The position numbers were made by a program, and so were the translations under genes. From Rotaria macrura (lineage: Eukaryota > Rotifera > Eurotatoria > Philodinida > Philodinidae): DNA of 64,000 nt. Location of the stretch: NCBI GenBank assembly GCA_900239685.1, contig OENT01000120.1, forward strand, positions 1 through 64,000, given 5' to 3'. Below are positions 23,472 to 36,000 of this stretch, piece by piece. The notes under the pieces are model-generated. The model ran no database searches and was not told the DNA's origin. It saw only the letters and a list, made by a program, of their open reading frames with translations. The first letter of the stretch is position 1. Each line of letters opens with the position of its first letter.

Positions 23472-26400
23472 TCAAGGCGCAGCTAATTGTTGTTTTTCAG
23501 CTAATTGACCTTGCATTTTTGCTAGCATATCTTGCATTCGTCGTAGCTGTAAATAAGAAATTTAAATTAATAATAAAAACGAAATTTTCCTCCTCTTCTA
23601 AAATTACTTCATCATCTTTTTCTTTAATTAATTTCTTTTGTTGTTCATCCGAATCGGTTTCGTTCGTACGTAATTGTTTATTTTTTGGTTGAAGTTTTTC
23701 TGAACGGAAATTTTCATAATGTATTTCATGTGTTACTTCTTGTAAATCTTGCATATGTGTTCTAAATTCAATAAACATAGAAAGAAAACTATTGATAAAA
23801 TTTTTCTATCATTACATAAGCATGGTTCGTAATTTAATAAAATCACAATGATCAGAATTTTCAACTTCAACTAAACCCCATGGATACATTCGACCGCGAA
23901 TTTTTTTTCCTTTAACTTCAAGTGTTTGTATTGATGATATAACAGCAAATGGTACGGCATTCTTCAATTGACGGTTTTGCTCTTTAAATTCTTCATCTTC
24001 ATCCGAATCACAATCAGGAATCTGATAAATTTGTATGCTATGTTCACGAATTTGTTCAAGAATCTAAATGTCATATGCCAAAAAAGAAAATCAAATTTTT
24101 ATCGTTGATATTTTCGTTGAAGTGTAGTGTGATGAGTTTTCGTGAGAGATGTATTCCAAAGTCTAAGACTTCGACGGAAAAAAAGAGACAACAATTACAG
24201 ATGGTTGCATGCTCCCCAGGATGGTGACTCGAAGGTTTCTTAAAAGTAAAGATCCATATATGGCAACAACAACAAATGCAACTTGGTCGATCGACATTCG
24301 TTTCTATGACTACATACATTTTGTTTCATTTGAGCAAGTTCATCTGGTGTTAATGCATCAGCTTTAGCAATGATTGGTACAATATTAACTTTATGATGTA
24401 ATTCTTTCATACATTCAATATCTAGAGGTTTAAGTCTAGAAAAAAAGAAATTATATCGATTGAGAAAAGTAATTTTCTATTGACAGTACCCTCGAGTAAA
24501 TGGTGAAATAAAATAGAAAAGACAGTGAACACGATTATCAGATATATTTCGACGATTCAGACCACTTTCATCGTTTAAATAACGTTCAAATTGATTGTCA
24601 ATATAATTTAATATTGGCTTGTAACAATCCGTTGTATTAATACTATCACCATAGCCAGGTGTATCGACAACGGTTAAACGTACTTTAACACCTCGTTCTT
24701 CGATTTCGACAGTTGATGCTTCAATTTTAACTGATTGACGAATTTTTTCTATTTATTTAAAAATAAAGTAAATACAAGAATTAAAAGTCACTTTGGACAT
24801 CTAACTAGAAACCTTGAGCAGTAGGTATATGACGTTCAGGATAGAGATCTGTTAAAAATAGACTATTGATTAATGTTGCTTTACCAAGACCACTTTCGCC
24901 TTGAAATAGAAAAAACAACAACAAAGAAATATATACTATTCAATGAGTCTATTGTCGAGAATGAGTAAACGTACCAACAACCATAAGTGTAAATTCAAAA
25001 CCACGTTTAGCTATTTTTCGATGAACTTGATTTGGTAGATTAGCAAAACCAACAAAACTTGATGTTGTATCTGAACTTGAAAATTGATTACCCTATTGAG
25101 ATGAATTCATGTATTTGGTCATATTTATTCGTTTTAATTCAATCTTCGATAGCTGATCCTGAACGAACTGACAACGTAGCTATTAAAGACACTACTGCAT
25201 TCGACTGATTCCACTCAACCTCGTATTGAAGTTAGGACAGTTGCCGAAGACTATGAGCTTTCGTTGACCATGCATGATCTTGAATGCTTTTTTTGTACTT
25301 ATTAGCGATCAACAGCAACTAATAAATAAATGCGAAAACCTCGGACTTAAGTCCGAGAGTTATGTGTAGTTCAAAAAGTGAATGAGACAAATCAGCCATT
25401 CTAGGATGTGTGCACGGAAGAAGTATCCTGGTAAACATTTTTGGGAAATCCCAAAACTACTGATCATCTCAGACATAGGTATGCAATTTCATTTCTCGAT
25501 GCAGTTTTGTGCATTTTAGACCTTTTTGCAGCCAATGTTTTGTTAGAAAGCTGCGATTTGGTTCAAAACTAACATCAGATTCGGCATCAGCGTTAAAAAC
25601 TGAGTCGATATATATACATTGTGGATAATTCTGACAAAAAATATCCCTGTACACCCCCTCCGGGATTGTTTGGTCAATAATGACAGTTTTTTCAATAACT
25701 CAGCCATTTCTTGACGGACCCTTCTCATCTTTGAACTCGACCGAGATATTGATGAGAAAATCCTGTGCACAAAATTTCAGCTCAGTCGAATATATTTGTA
25801 AAGAGTTATCGTGTAAACGGGCAGCCGGCCGGACACACTGACCGATTCTAGAGTGTACTCACTTTTTGAGTACACGAAAATGACGGTGTTCATTCAATCA
25901 TCATCAAACTAAAGTTTGAAATATTGAAAATGTGCGATGAAAAAATCTAGCAAAGAAAAGAATCTTCAATGTAGGTGACATACTTTTCACATAGTGACAT
26001 CCAAGTACAAACATATATTTATACTTCATTATATTCTATCTATGTCTTTAATGTGTAATAGATTATATTTCCGGCTGAAAATGCTCAAATTTTCACGAAT
26101 CCGTGAGTCTTCCAGAATAATAACAGTCTATGTCATTTCGATGTTTCTATGATAAATAAATGAATGACAATGCAAATATAAATAATAATGATGAATTAAT
26201 AAACTTCCTGCATTAATCAAGAGTACAGATGAGTATACTAACTTGAATTTGCGTAGAGATCAGGGATGGTCTTCTACAGAGCTTGAGTCATGGAGGCATG
26301 CGAATAAGTATTACTGGACACTATCATGCTCCCCCCGGTATAGTCATGCATCGAGAATAGTTTTATTTTGTTAGATAATACAATTGAAACTTAACTATGT

Positions 26401-26651
26401 CATATTCGTTCATTATATTTTATCTTCATCGAAAACCTAGATATACTTGTTGATCTAGTTACTGATGAAGTTTTAAATTGTTAGATCGACTATTCATTGT
26501 TTTGTTTAAATGAAGCTTTCCTTATTTTTCCCAATAGGCTTATCTTTTTCTGGTGCATGGAATTACTATTGATTCACAACTACACTGCTTATTCATAAGA
26601 ACTTACATTATTATCTTTTTGCTGTGATCGAGAACCAGCCGTTGTTGTCAT
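23472..26651 (-). CDS. septin, SEPT2-type, with a GKAT P-loop
   Basis: Eight exons in coding order: 26607-26651, 24975-25092, 24813-24899, 24490-24748, 24318-24435, 23816-24063, 23608-23761 and 23472-23546, giving 367 aa. Septins are GTP-binding proteins that form filaments at the cell cortex. The sequence shows a basic pre-G segment ([11 protein letters not shown]), P-loop [21 protein letters not shown]3 DTPGYGD, G4 AKAD, the septin unique element ([34 protein letters not shown]) and a C-terminal coiled coil ([16 protein letters not shown]). DLYPER and HMQDLQEV place it in the SEPT2 group. The P-loop Ser that coordinates Mg2+ is Ala here, and the switch I Thr used for hydrolysis in SEPT2 appears as Ser ([10 protein letters not shown]). 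Intron 1 is 1514 nt and holds a possible transposon relic; the others are short apart from 254 nt in intron 5. Confidence 0.95.
25340..25875. mobile_element. possible DNA-transposon relic in septin intron 1
   Basis: The left side has an 18-bp perfect palindrome CTCGGACTTAAGTCCGAG (25340-25357), then GTGTAGTTCAAAAAGTGA. The right side has CTCACTTTTTGAGTACAC, so both ends carry inverted CAAAAAGTGA motifs; the right end also forms a 9-bp hairpin (25853-25875). The inside is more GC-rich than its surroundings and has no long open frame. No target duplication was found, so the class is unknown. Confidence 0.35.
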
Positions 26652-27590
26652 TTTATCTCGTTGGAATTCTTGAAAATGGTACTATCAATTAATTGATCGA
26701 TTATTGTTTATGTTCATATTTAGTAACAATCCAATCAATGGTGAATGAAACATAATGGAACGAAAAAACTAATTAAATAATAAAAATAATTATATTAACG
26801 AAATTCTATATTTTATTTTGATAGTTTTCAATAAAATATGTAACTCATCATATCATTCGTTAATTATGAACCAATGATAAACTTAGTTCAAGTGTAATAT
26901 GTCAACAAAATATATCCCAATGGCACTACTAGATCAACTGACTGGATTTACTTGCTACAGAAAGTTAATGATGAAAGTGTTTCCTTTTCTTTTTAGATGT
27001 CTGGTTTCGTCACAATAATTATCTTTCTCTCTTGCAGATAAAAATAATATTAGTAGCTAATAGGTAAATGAAAAATTAATTATTTCTTTAATGTGAGAGA
27101 AAAAAAATTCAGATATGTTTCTTTCGTAAAAGACGATAATAAAACGTTCAAGGCGATGTTCTACAGTATAAATGAGTCACAATAGCAAGATACTGACTTC
27201 ATATGAACTCGATTTTTATTGAATTGGACGTGTTTTCCATTGCTGAAGTCATCTTCAAACTTATACTTTATACGAGCAATCTTATGATAAAAGTAAAATG
27301 AAAAATGTTCATGCAACATATTTATTCTTGTTCGTGAGTTCTAAACAATAAATTTCTCTTGTATAAATCAGTTATATTACATTAACATAATGGATACTTG
27401 TTTGATGAGAGAAAAACATCGGGCATTCTTCTATTGCCAGAAGGCACTTTGAAATTGATCGAGAGCAGGTAAGTACTTTAAAATGTTTTGTCGCTGCAAT
27501 GTAATGTCGAGTCATACCACCTGGAAAATGATACACTAAATAGAACAAGAGAGGTTTATTGACATATCATGTATTCATTATTATTTTTTA
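26652..27590. promoter_or_regulatory. divergent upstream region of septin and LIM-homeobox genes
   Basis: About 950 bases separate the septin start (minus) and the LIM-homeobox start (plus). The stretch ends with a TTATTTTTTAG acceptor-like site at 27591, eight bases before the LIM ATG. No TATA box or other specific motif was identified. Confidence 0.4.
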
Positions 27591-27598
27591 GTTAAATC

Positions 27599-30500
27599 AT
27601 GCAACAACAACGTCGACGTCCTCCTGTTCCAGCGTCACCTATAGCTACGAATAATAATTCTAGTCGAACTATACGTCAAACAAATCGAAAGTAAATTTAA
27701 TTAAGATGAGCAGAACATTTTTCTTATAGTTTTAAATGCTTACATTTTATGGATTAAAATTTTCCATTTCATAAATTAGAAACATAATCAGCTTACATGC
27801 TCTTTTATGAAATAAATATCTAGTGGTGACCTTCAATTTTCTGATGTTTTCTTTTTTCTCTTCAAAGTACATCAATGACAGTGAATCAATGTTTTGCTTG
27901 TTCTCAACCAATATTTAATCCACTTTTATCAAATGTTCTTGATCGTTTATGGCATCCTGATTGTGTTCGATGTATTGTATGTCGATGTATACTCAATGAG
28001 CAATGCTATTCACGTGAAGGCAAATTGTATTGTAAGGATGATTTTATCAAGTAGGATATTCTGAAAAGAATTCTTGCTAGGCAAAACATAACAAAGTTTT
28101 GATTTAGAAAATATATTCATCGTTGTTTTTCTTGTCAAAATTTAATCCAATCTCATGAATTCATACGTCGTGTTCGAACGGGTCGAATTTATCATGCCGA
28201 CTGTTTTATGTGTATGAAATGTAAACGTGTATTGCAAGACGATGATATAACATCATTGATGCCATCGGATGGCTTACCATTGAATGATACGGATTATGTG
28301 TGTCAAACTTGCTCTAAATCAGTCAAATCTTCTACTGGTACAACGTCGTCATCCAATGCAGATGAAGGTTTGTTTGACTTGCGAATAAAAGAATCGAAAT
28401 CTACTTTTTTTTCTCTTATTATCTAAAACTTTTCTTGTTCTAGAAGAAACAACCGACAGTGAAATTTCAAATACAACAAATGGAAAAATACAAGCCATTG
28501 ATAGACAAGGATCAGCCAATGTCAGCATGGATGCAACAATAACGAATTGTATTCAATCACCTAAATTGACGACACCGACGGTCTCAGTCATTGAACAATT
28601 ATCACTCCAATCAACAATTTCATCAGGTACAGATAATCAATCACAATCTATGCAAATTGCTGAAGTTTCAACATGTAAAACATTAACATCACCTATTACG
28701 GCACATTCATCGTCGTCGGATCTATCAGCAACAGTTCTATCCGAGAAGCATGATGAAATATTATCAACACCACCACCACCACCACCAGTAGCACCACCTC
28801 CAACGAAATCAGTTGGTCGCCCACCAAAATCCCGTCAAAATAGCAGTACCAATAGTAATAAACGAACATCAGCAAAATCAAAAGCCACGGCACAAACACC
28901 ACGTCAAAAGCCAACAACAACGAATGAAAGAAAAGGTCGCTCACCAACAACAAGATCGAAATCATCAACAACGACATCAACAACTGTACAAACACGATCA
29001 AGTAACCGTCGAAGTACAAAACAATCACGCTATCGTAAAAGAAATTTTTCAAGTGGTAGTGATGAAGATGAAACTGAAGATGAAGATGACGATGATGTTG
29101 GTGATGATGAAGATACAGATTTTACGGAAGAGGTATGAAATTTTGATACACATGCAAAGCAGACACTTGCACACTTTATCCTTTTTATGTCTGAGAACAA
29201 GAATCGAGATCTTTCGGTTGATCTTAGTTTCTCTCGAAAACAAGATATACAATGGTGTAATACAATTGCTTTTAAAATAGAATTTATATATCATATTGCT
29301 TTCTATTTTGATTGAAATCCATAAAAAGGAATCATTTAATATCGTCGTTTGATAAATTTTTTCGATGCAAATCCTTATTTGTTTTCTTATGACATATTTT
29401 TCCATTTCCATATTTGTACCAGTAATCTTCGAAATGGCAATTACTGATTTTCAGTAAAACCATTCAATTTCTAGAAATCGATACTTGATGTTTTTTCTTC
29501 ATTCCTTAGAGAAAGCAGTACTAATGTGTTTTATCCGTCCAAAGACATCAACTAAGTTTTGTTTTGTCCACGTGCATTTGTTGACACACATGATTGATAG
29601 CTGTTCGATCACATTTCGATGAGAAAACTCGAAAATTCACTGATACGAACTCGACAAAACATATATGTGTAGTAAACGATATCTGTCGTCAGTAGACTTC
29701 CGTTCAATTCAAAAACAAATGCTGTACACTGTCGAGAACTTCACAATTTCCATGTAAACTCACAGAGAGAAATATCTTTTACATCGTCTATACATTGAAT
29801 AAAATTCAACGAACATAAACGAGATATCCCATCTTATAATGATCACGTAGAAACTCTTCCCTAAACTCAAGTTAGATGCATTCTGATAGGTAATACATAC
29901 CAGTTATATGAGTATTTTTTCTTAGATATCTACTATCTATTACGATCGTAAGAGAAGACTTGAAAATTAATTATAATTTTATTTTTGAAGGATGATATAC
30001 GCGATGATGAACAAGAAAATAGTCGATCGCCTTCGATTAAAACAAAATCATCTAAGATTACAAATGAGAAAAAAACTGAATCTGAACTTACGTCAGCTTC
30101 GGTCGCGTCACCAACAACAATGGCATCAATTCCAGCACAACCGAAAATGTCCGACCCATTGTCATTACTTAGTGGACTTTCATCTAATCCCATGTCAATA
30201 TCATCGATTATAAAATCAGATGGCCAAACGAATTTCATGCGTCCGAATTTCAATCCGAATTTCCCATCACATCAGCAATATTTACCTCCTGGTCATCCTT
30301 TTTCTTCTAGTTTTCCATTACAACCAAAGCTTCCAATACAACCACCACCACCGCCACTGCCATCAGTTATACCTCAACAACAATCTGCATCTATATCTGA
30401 AACACATCGTTCATCTCATTCAACAACTGTTTCCGAAACAGATTCACTTGATCATTCATCAAGCCCTACACAAATGGATACATGGACGAATCCTGACACA

Positions 30501-32487
30501 GGAACGTCAACACATCCAACAGTGGCTACACCTAAAGTATCTGCTCTTTCTTCATTACTGGAATTCGGTACGTTACCAACATCAAATCTAGCTGATATAC
30601 GACCAAACGGTCCTCCGACGAATCCTTATCCATTTCCATTTGTAACTCCTGGTCCCGGCGTACCATTTTCACCTCAAACAGCAGCTGGTATGATAACTTA
30701 TTTTCGACCTTCATTCAATACTACGCCATCAGGAGCACCAACACCACTCGATATCACTCAAACGTCCTCGCCAACAACATCACCACAAGTATCGAAATCG
30801 GCTTCTACTCCATCGAAAAAGAAATCCTCAGCCAAGACAAATTCTACTGAAGTCTTTTCTCAAAATACACTTGATGAATTATCACTACCGAAAAAGAAAG
30901 CACGCAAAACCAATGTACGTGGTAAAGGTAAATCAAAAAACATTGAAACTGATGGTGAAAAGGATATTGACGAAGATAATACATCGCCACGATCAGCAGC
31001 AGCACCACCAACCAAAAAGAAAAGAAAATTGAAAAAAGATACGAAAACTAGCGTAACTACAAATGATAATGATGAAACAAAAGCTACAAATGAAACTCCA
31101 AATAATACTTCGCAAAATCTTCTTGCTCAAATGGGTCTTATAAATAATTCATTCATACAACCACCGCCACCACCTTCATCAATACAATCGTCTTCCGCAA
31201 CAAACGCCACGAATCCGACACCTAATGCTCAACAACAACAACAGGCTCAAATTGCAGCCATGTACAATATGACACCGCACTTTGCCGCTTATAATGCATT
31301 TCCAGGTCCATTTAATCCATCATTTCCGGGTGCTGCTGCAACCAATCCTTATCCTGCGGGTTATCCACCTCCGTATGGTTTTCATCCAGCATTTGGTACT
31401 CCAACAACAAGTCAACCATTTCCCTTCATGTCATCAACACCAACATTGGCTACATCTTCAATAAATAAGTATGTTCTGTCCATTATAATCACTAGAAACA
31501 TTGACTATTATCTATTATAGCCCATCAATACCAACTCCCACAACTATATCGTCCTCGACAGAGGACCAAGCGACAAGTATTATTGTGCCTGAAGCACGTC
31601 CAACAAAATCAAGAAGTAAAAGTAATACTACTGGTGAAAAGAAAAAGCCTTCAACACCTCGAATAAGTAAGAAAAAAGCAACGAGTAATGTTACATCGAC
31701 ACCCACAATGGAAAATGAAACAGCAGCAACATCAACTGACACAACACCTGCAAAAACAACGACAACATCAGAATTGACATCAACTCCACCACAGACAAAT
31801 AAACGACGAATTAGTGGTACAGAAAGTGAAGATTTCGATGAACAAATTGATGAACAACAACAACAGCAAACATCTCAAACAACAAATTGCAAATCAGGTA
31901 ATGAATCCGATGGTTCTATTGGGGCTGATCGTTCATCAAACGCTACACAATCGACAGCCATAACACCAGAAAAGAAAGGTGGACGCACGACAATAAAACC
32001 ACAACAACTAGAAGTAAGTTTCATCGTTACTTCTTTGTGCTGTCCATTTTACTGATTTTGCATTCATTAAGATTTTAAACAAAGCATTCGAAACATGTGC
32101 CAAACCAAATAAAATTCAACGCGAACAATTGGCTACTGATACGGGTCTTAATTTACGTGTTATACAAGTAAATGTTCTTTTGATTCATCCTTTCGAACTA
32201 GTACTAGTCTCTTGTGTGTTGTCATTAAGGTTTGGTTTCAAAATAAACGATCGAAAGAACGTAAAGGAAAAATATCAAAAGAAAAAGGAACACCGTTAGA
32301 TGATGAGGAAGTAGGCGAAGATTCTCAACCATTGTCACCACAACCGGCTCTACCACCGCTGCCCCCGCCACTACCACCACCTCCACCGCCCCCACCACCA
32401 CCAACCGAACCCGAAATTGTGCCTGCAACTTCACCTGTACAAGAATCAACTTCTGAACCAACATCGATCACTACGAGTGAACCGTAA
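27599..32487 (+). CDS. LIM-homeodomain transcription factor, Lhx1/5-like, with very long linker
   Basis: Eight exons: 27599-27690, 27868-28050, 28108-28367, 28444-29132, 29991-31468, 31521-32013, 32072-32167 and 32230-32487, giving 1182 aa. LIM1 (about residues 39-92) begins CFACSQPI and has WHPDCVRCIVC and KLYCKDD; LIM2 (98-158) begins CFSCQN and has YHADCFMCMKC. The homeodomain (about 1050-1110) shows [59 protein letters not shown] and the homeodomain best fit the Lhx1/5 (Lim1) class. Members are usually about 400 aa; here roughly 880 residues of Ser/Thr/Pro/Gln/Asn-rich sequence with acidic and KKKRK-like basic patches separate LIM2 from the homeodomain, and a polyproline run follows the homeodomain. 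The homeodomain is split by two introns. Intron 4 (29133-29990) is 858 nt. All phases agree and the linker has no stop. Confidence 0.9.
29133..29990 (+). other. LIM-homeobox intron 4, no other feature seen
   Basis: 858-nt intron, GTATGA...TTGAAG, between acidic linker coding on both sides (FTEE and DDIRDDEQE). No repeat or open frame of note. Confidence 0.6.
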
Positions 32488-33092
32488 AGTCAAAAATATA
32501 AATTCTTCTATAAGTGCCTCGTCACAAAAGAAAAAAAATCAAAAGAGAAAATGTTTTCTTTCACTTTGTAAATTATAAGTCTCATTTGTGTGCAATTGTT
32601 GTCTTTTGATTTCTTTTATTGTGTTTCTCATTTCGTTTTGCTGATATTGAATATCGATCTGACATATTTCTCGTCGTGTAATCATATTTAAATGTGACTC
32701 ATTTCTATATTGTTCGTATGTGTGTAACAGACTGATACTTGTATTTAAACTCTAAGGAATGGCAATTTTTTTTCGTTATTTAGTATAGAGAAAACAAAAA
32801 AAGAAAATACAGCCATGAATCGAGAGGAAAATAATTATCATTTAGTCATTTTTGATCTGATACAATATTCATCAGTTTTTTTTGTGCTTTTTTTGCCTAA
32901 GTATGTAAATTATTAATATTTTTCTGTGTTGTTTTAATGTTTTAATCATTTTAATTGGTTTTGTATTATCAAGTATTGTGTTCTTTAAAACAAAAAAAGA
33001 AAACCGAATCCATTTTTTTTGTGTACGTGTATTTTGTCTGTTTAATTATATAACAATTTAATTAAGCACTGCAATGCTTTGATTTTTATTAA
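32488..33092. other. convergent 3' regions of LIM-homeobox and glutamate receptor genes
   Basis: Stop codons face each other across about 605 bases of AT-rich UTR. The receptor gene has AATAAA (minus strand, 33085-33090) only two bases after its stop codon. No clear AATAAA was found on the plus strand for the LIM gene. Confidence 0.6.
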
Positions 33093-36000
33093 TCAATGTC
33101 TTATTTGTTCATTATCATGATCATATGGATCGAGTAGTGGAACATCTTTGATGAAGATACTGGCGCGTCGTTTTGATGCGCTAACATTAAATATAGCAAA
33201 ACGAAAATAACGTTTCATTTCTTCACGTATAGAAATCTAAATACAAAGAAGATATAAAAATACTAATATTGATTATTCTTCATGATGAAAAATATCTCAT
33301 ATATTATTGTGATCTCAATAGTTTGATTGCTTACAGGGAATCTTTCATAAAAAAGAAATGTGTCACATTTTCGTTGAGAAGAATATTGATGACCTTAGTA
33401 GAAATATGAACATAACTGTATCGAATACGATACTGTTCCAATTCATTCGTAGGAAAAGTTTCTTTTTAGAAAGGACGAGGGACGTTTTCTTGCCAAATCG
33501 GCCCAATCAGAAAGCAAGGTTGGTTTGAGCCGGAATTTTCAGCAATTGCATAAGTTATAATTAGTAGTTCGCCCTGCAAGTTTTAGCTTGATTGGTAGAT
33601 TTTATACTTCACTTTGCTACTCAACCAAATAGTCCCTCTTAGTAATTATCAAGATACAAGAATACTTGGATTTCAAAAAGCATACACAAGACATGATAAC
33701 TAGTTTATATATCCTTCGACAGAGAATTTAATTCTGAACAAAACTGTGTAAAAACCTTTGGATAAAAATCAACAACTAATTTCAGGAAGTTAAAATTACC
33801 CTCAGTCCAGTCGAATGTATAGGCTATCCTGAAATCTTGTGTACCCTAGTTCTCTACTATTTTAGGAAGAACCAGAACGAATTTTTCACCATTGATAGAG
33901 TATTTTAAAACCTACAAAATGACACCAAAATATCCTGGGGAAAAGTCTGCCCTCTACTATTTTTGATTGCAACAATGCGTCAACGAGTTAAAAATCAGTG
34001 AACTTCCATAGAAAATGTTCTATATTCAGCTATTTTCATTATCTCGATTTTATTCTCAGAAAAATAAGTGTGATATTTGAAATCAGGACAATAATCTATG
34101 TCGAATAAAATATAGTTAAAGAAAAACAAANNNNNNNNNNNNNNNNNNNNNNNNNNNNNNNNNNNNNNNNNNNNNNNNNNNNNNNNNNNNNNNNNNNNNN
34201 NNNNNNNNNNNNNNNNNNNNNNNNNNNNNNNNNNNNNNNNNNNNNNNNNNNNNNNNNNNNNNNNNNNNNNNNNNNNNNNNNNNNNNNNNNNNNNNNNNNN
34301 NNNNNNNNNNNNNNNNNNNNNNNNNNNNNNNNNNNNNNACTGATTTTTAACTCGTTGACGCATTGTTGCAATCAAAAATAGTAGAGGGCAGACTTTTCCC
34401 CAGGATATTTTGGTGTCATTTTGTAGGTTTTAAAATACTCTATCAATGGTGAAAAATTCGTTCTGGGTCTTCAGTGAATAATGGAGAACGAATGTATACA
34501 AGATTACAGGTTAACCTATACATTATAATGGGCTGACCGTAATTTAAACTTCTTGGAATTAATTTTTCATTTGTATCGAAAGGTTCATGTACAGTTTTGT
34601 TCACCATCAAATTCTCTATAGAATGGTGTATGAACTAGATACAATATCAAGTGTATGCGTTTTTAAATCGAATAATTCTTTTATAATGATAATTACGAAG
34701 GGCGATCACTTGACAGAGTATCAGAGTGAAGAAAAAATTCAACTGATCAAGCTGAAACTTGTAGGACTAACTACTAATTGTAAGCTATAGAATTGCTGAA
34801 AATCTTAGCTCAAACTACCCTTGCTTTCTTATTGGGCCGATTTGGCCGGAAAACGTCCCTCGTCTTTTAACGAATCCGATTTTTTTGAATAGCTTCTTCG
34901 AATGACTGAGCGTAAAACAAGTAGATATTAATCGATAGTTTATGGAGTTGTCTACAAAATAGTCTCTCCTTTTTCTACAAAATCATTCTAGCTATAGAAA
35001 TGATCGAATTAATCAACGAGTGGAATAAAGGATTTGATATTGAATTCAATTGAAAGCATTTGTTCATTGTCTTACTTGTCGTCCTTTTCTATTTCGTATT
35101 TTAATACTAAATTCAACAGCAGCAACAATCATTGAAAGTAGTAATCCACCAGCAAGTATCACAAATATACCGCCAATATTAGCGAAGCCTAACTCGGATG
35201 CTATATCTTTTCGTTTATCTTCTTGATCACATTTCAAATTAGCTGCTTCCTTCCACCATTTATTATAGTATTTGTGTATAACACCTTCATCTTGTAATTT
35301 AAGAATCGTATCACTCAATATATCACGATAAGGAGAATCTAATATAATATGAAATATTTGAAATCTATTCGTACACATTTTTATCTTTACTTTGTGGTAC
35401 ACCGAAACCGTAACCTTTCGAATCAAGTAGACCACCTATGGATGTTAATTCACAATTTCTCATTATGTTATATTCACTGGTAGTTGACCTGTATATTGAA
35501 ACAAAGAAAAACAACAACGATTCACATCAAATATGAAATTCATAATCATACTCCATCAGAAATGCATAATTGCCTTTTAACACCCTATTGATACCTTCAG
35601 TACTGGATGCAACCGTGACGCCTGCTTGATTTGCCGATATATAATTCCACATACGTTCATACGTTGCTATTTTCGATTCCTAATGAAACAAAAAAAAAGA
35701 ACGATCGTAAAACGTATTCGGCCGTCGTAGATAAAGCAAACGATGTCTGTTTGCTAGCAAACAGTGGGATATTATTCGATGTGTCAAGTGAACATCATAA
35801 TATGTCATCCAATATGCTGTTAACCTTGGTGAAAAGGGCATATTATTTCAGCACTGAATACTTATCGATTACTTATCTTATCTGACAGATTAGTACAGTT
35901 TTGTTAAGCATTCTAAGTCTTGATAAGTTTAATTAACTGAACCTTAACTATTACTTGAATATGTACCTAACTAAATGTAGTATCATGTAATACAATACTT

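Noticed and set aside
25469-25770. Two overlapping minus-strand frames in septin intron 1
   Set aside because: They lie within the putative transposon relic in different frames and have no recognisable domain.
28696-29411. Minus-strand frames opposite LIM-homeobox exon 4
   Set aside because: They are shadows of the low-complexity plus-strand coding; hydrophobic Val/Leu/Ile runs arise from the complement of Thr/Asp/Asn codons.
34587-34790. 67-codon frame in the right arm of the inverted repeat
   Set aside because: The matching left arm does not keep the frame open and no transposase or other domain is recognisable.
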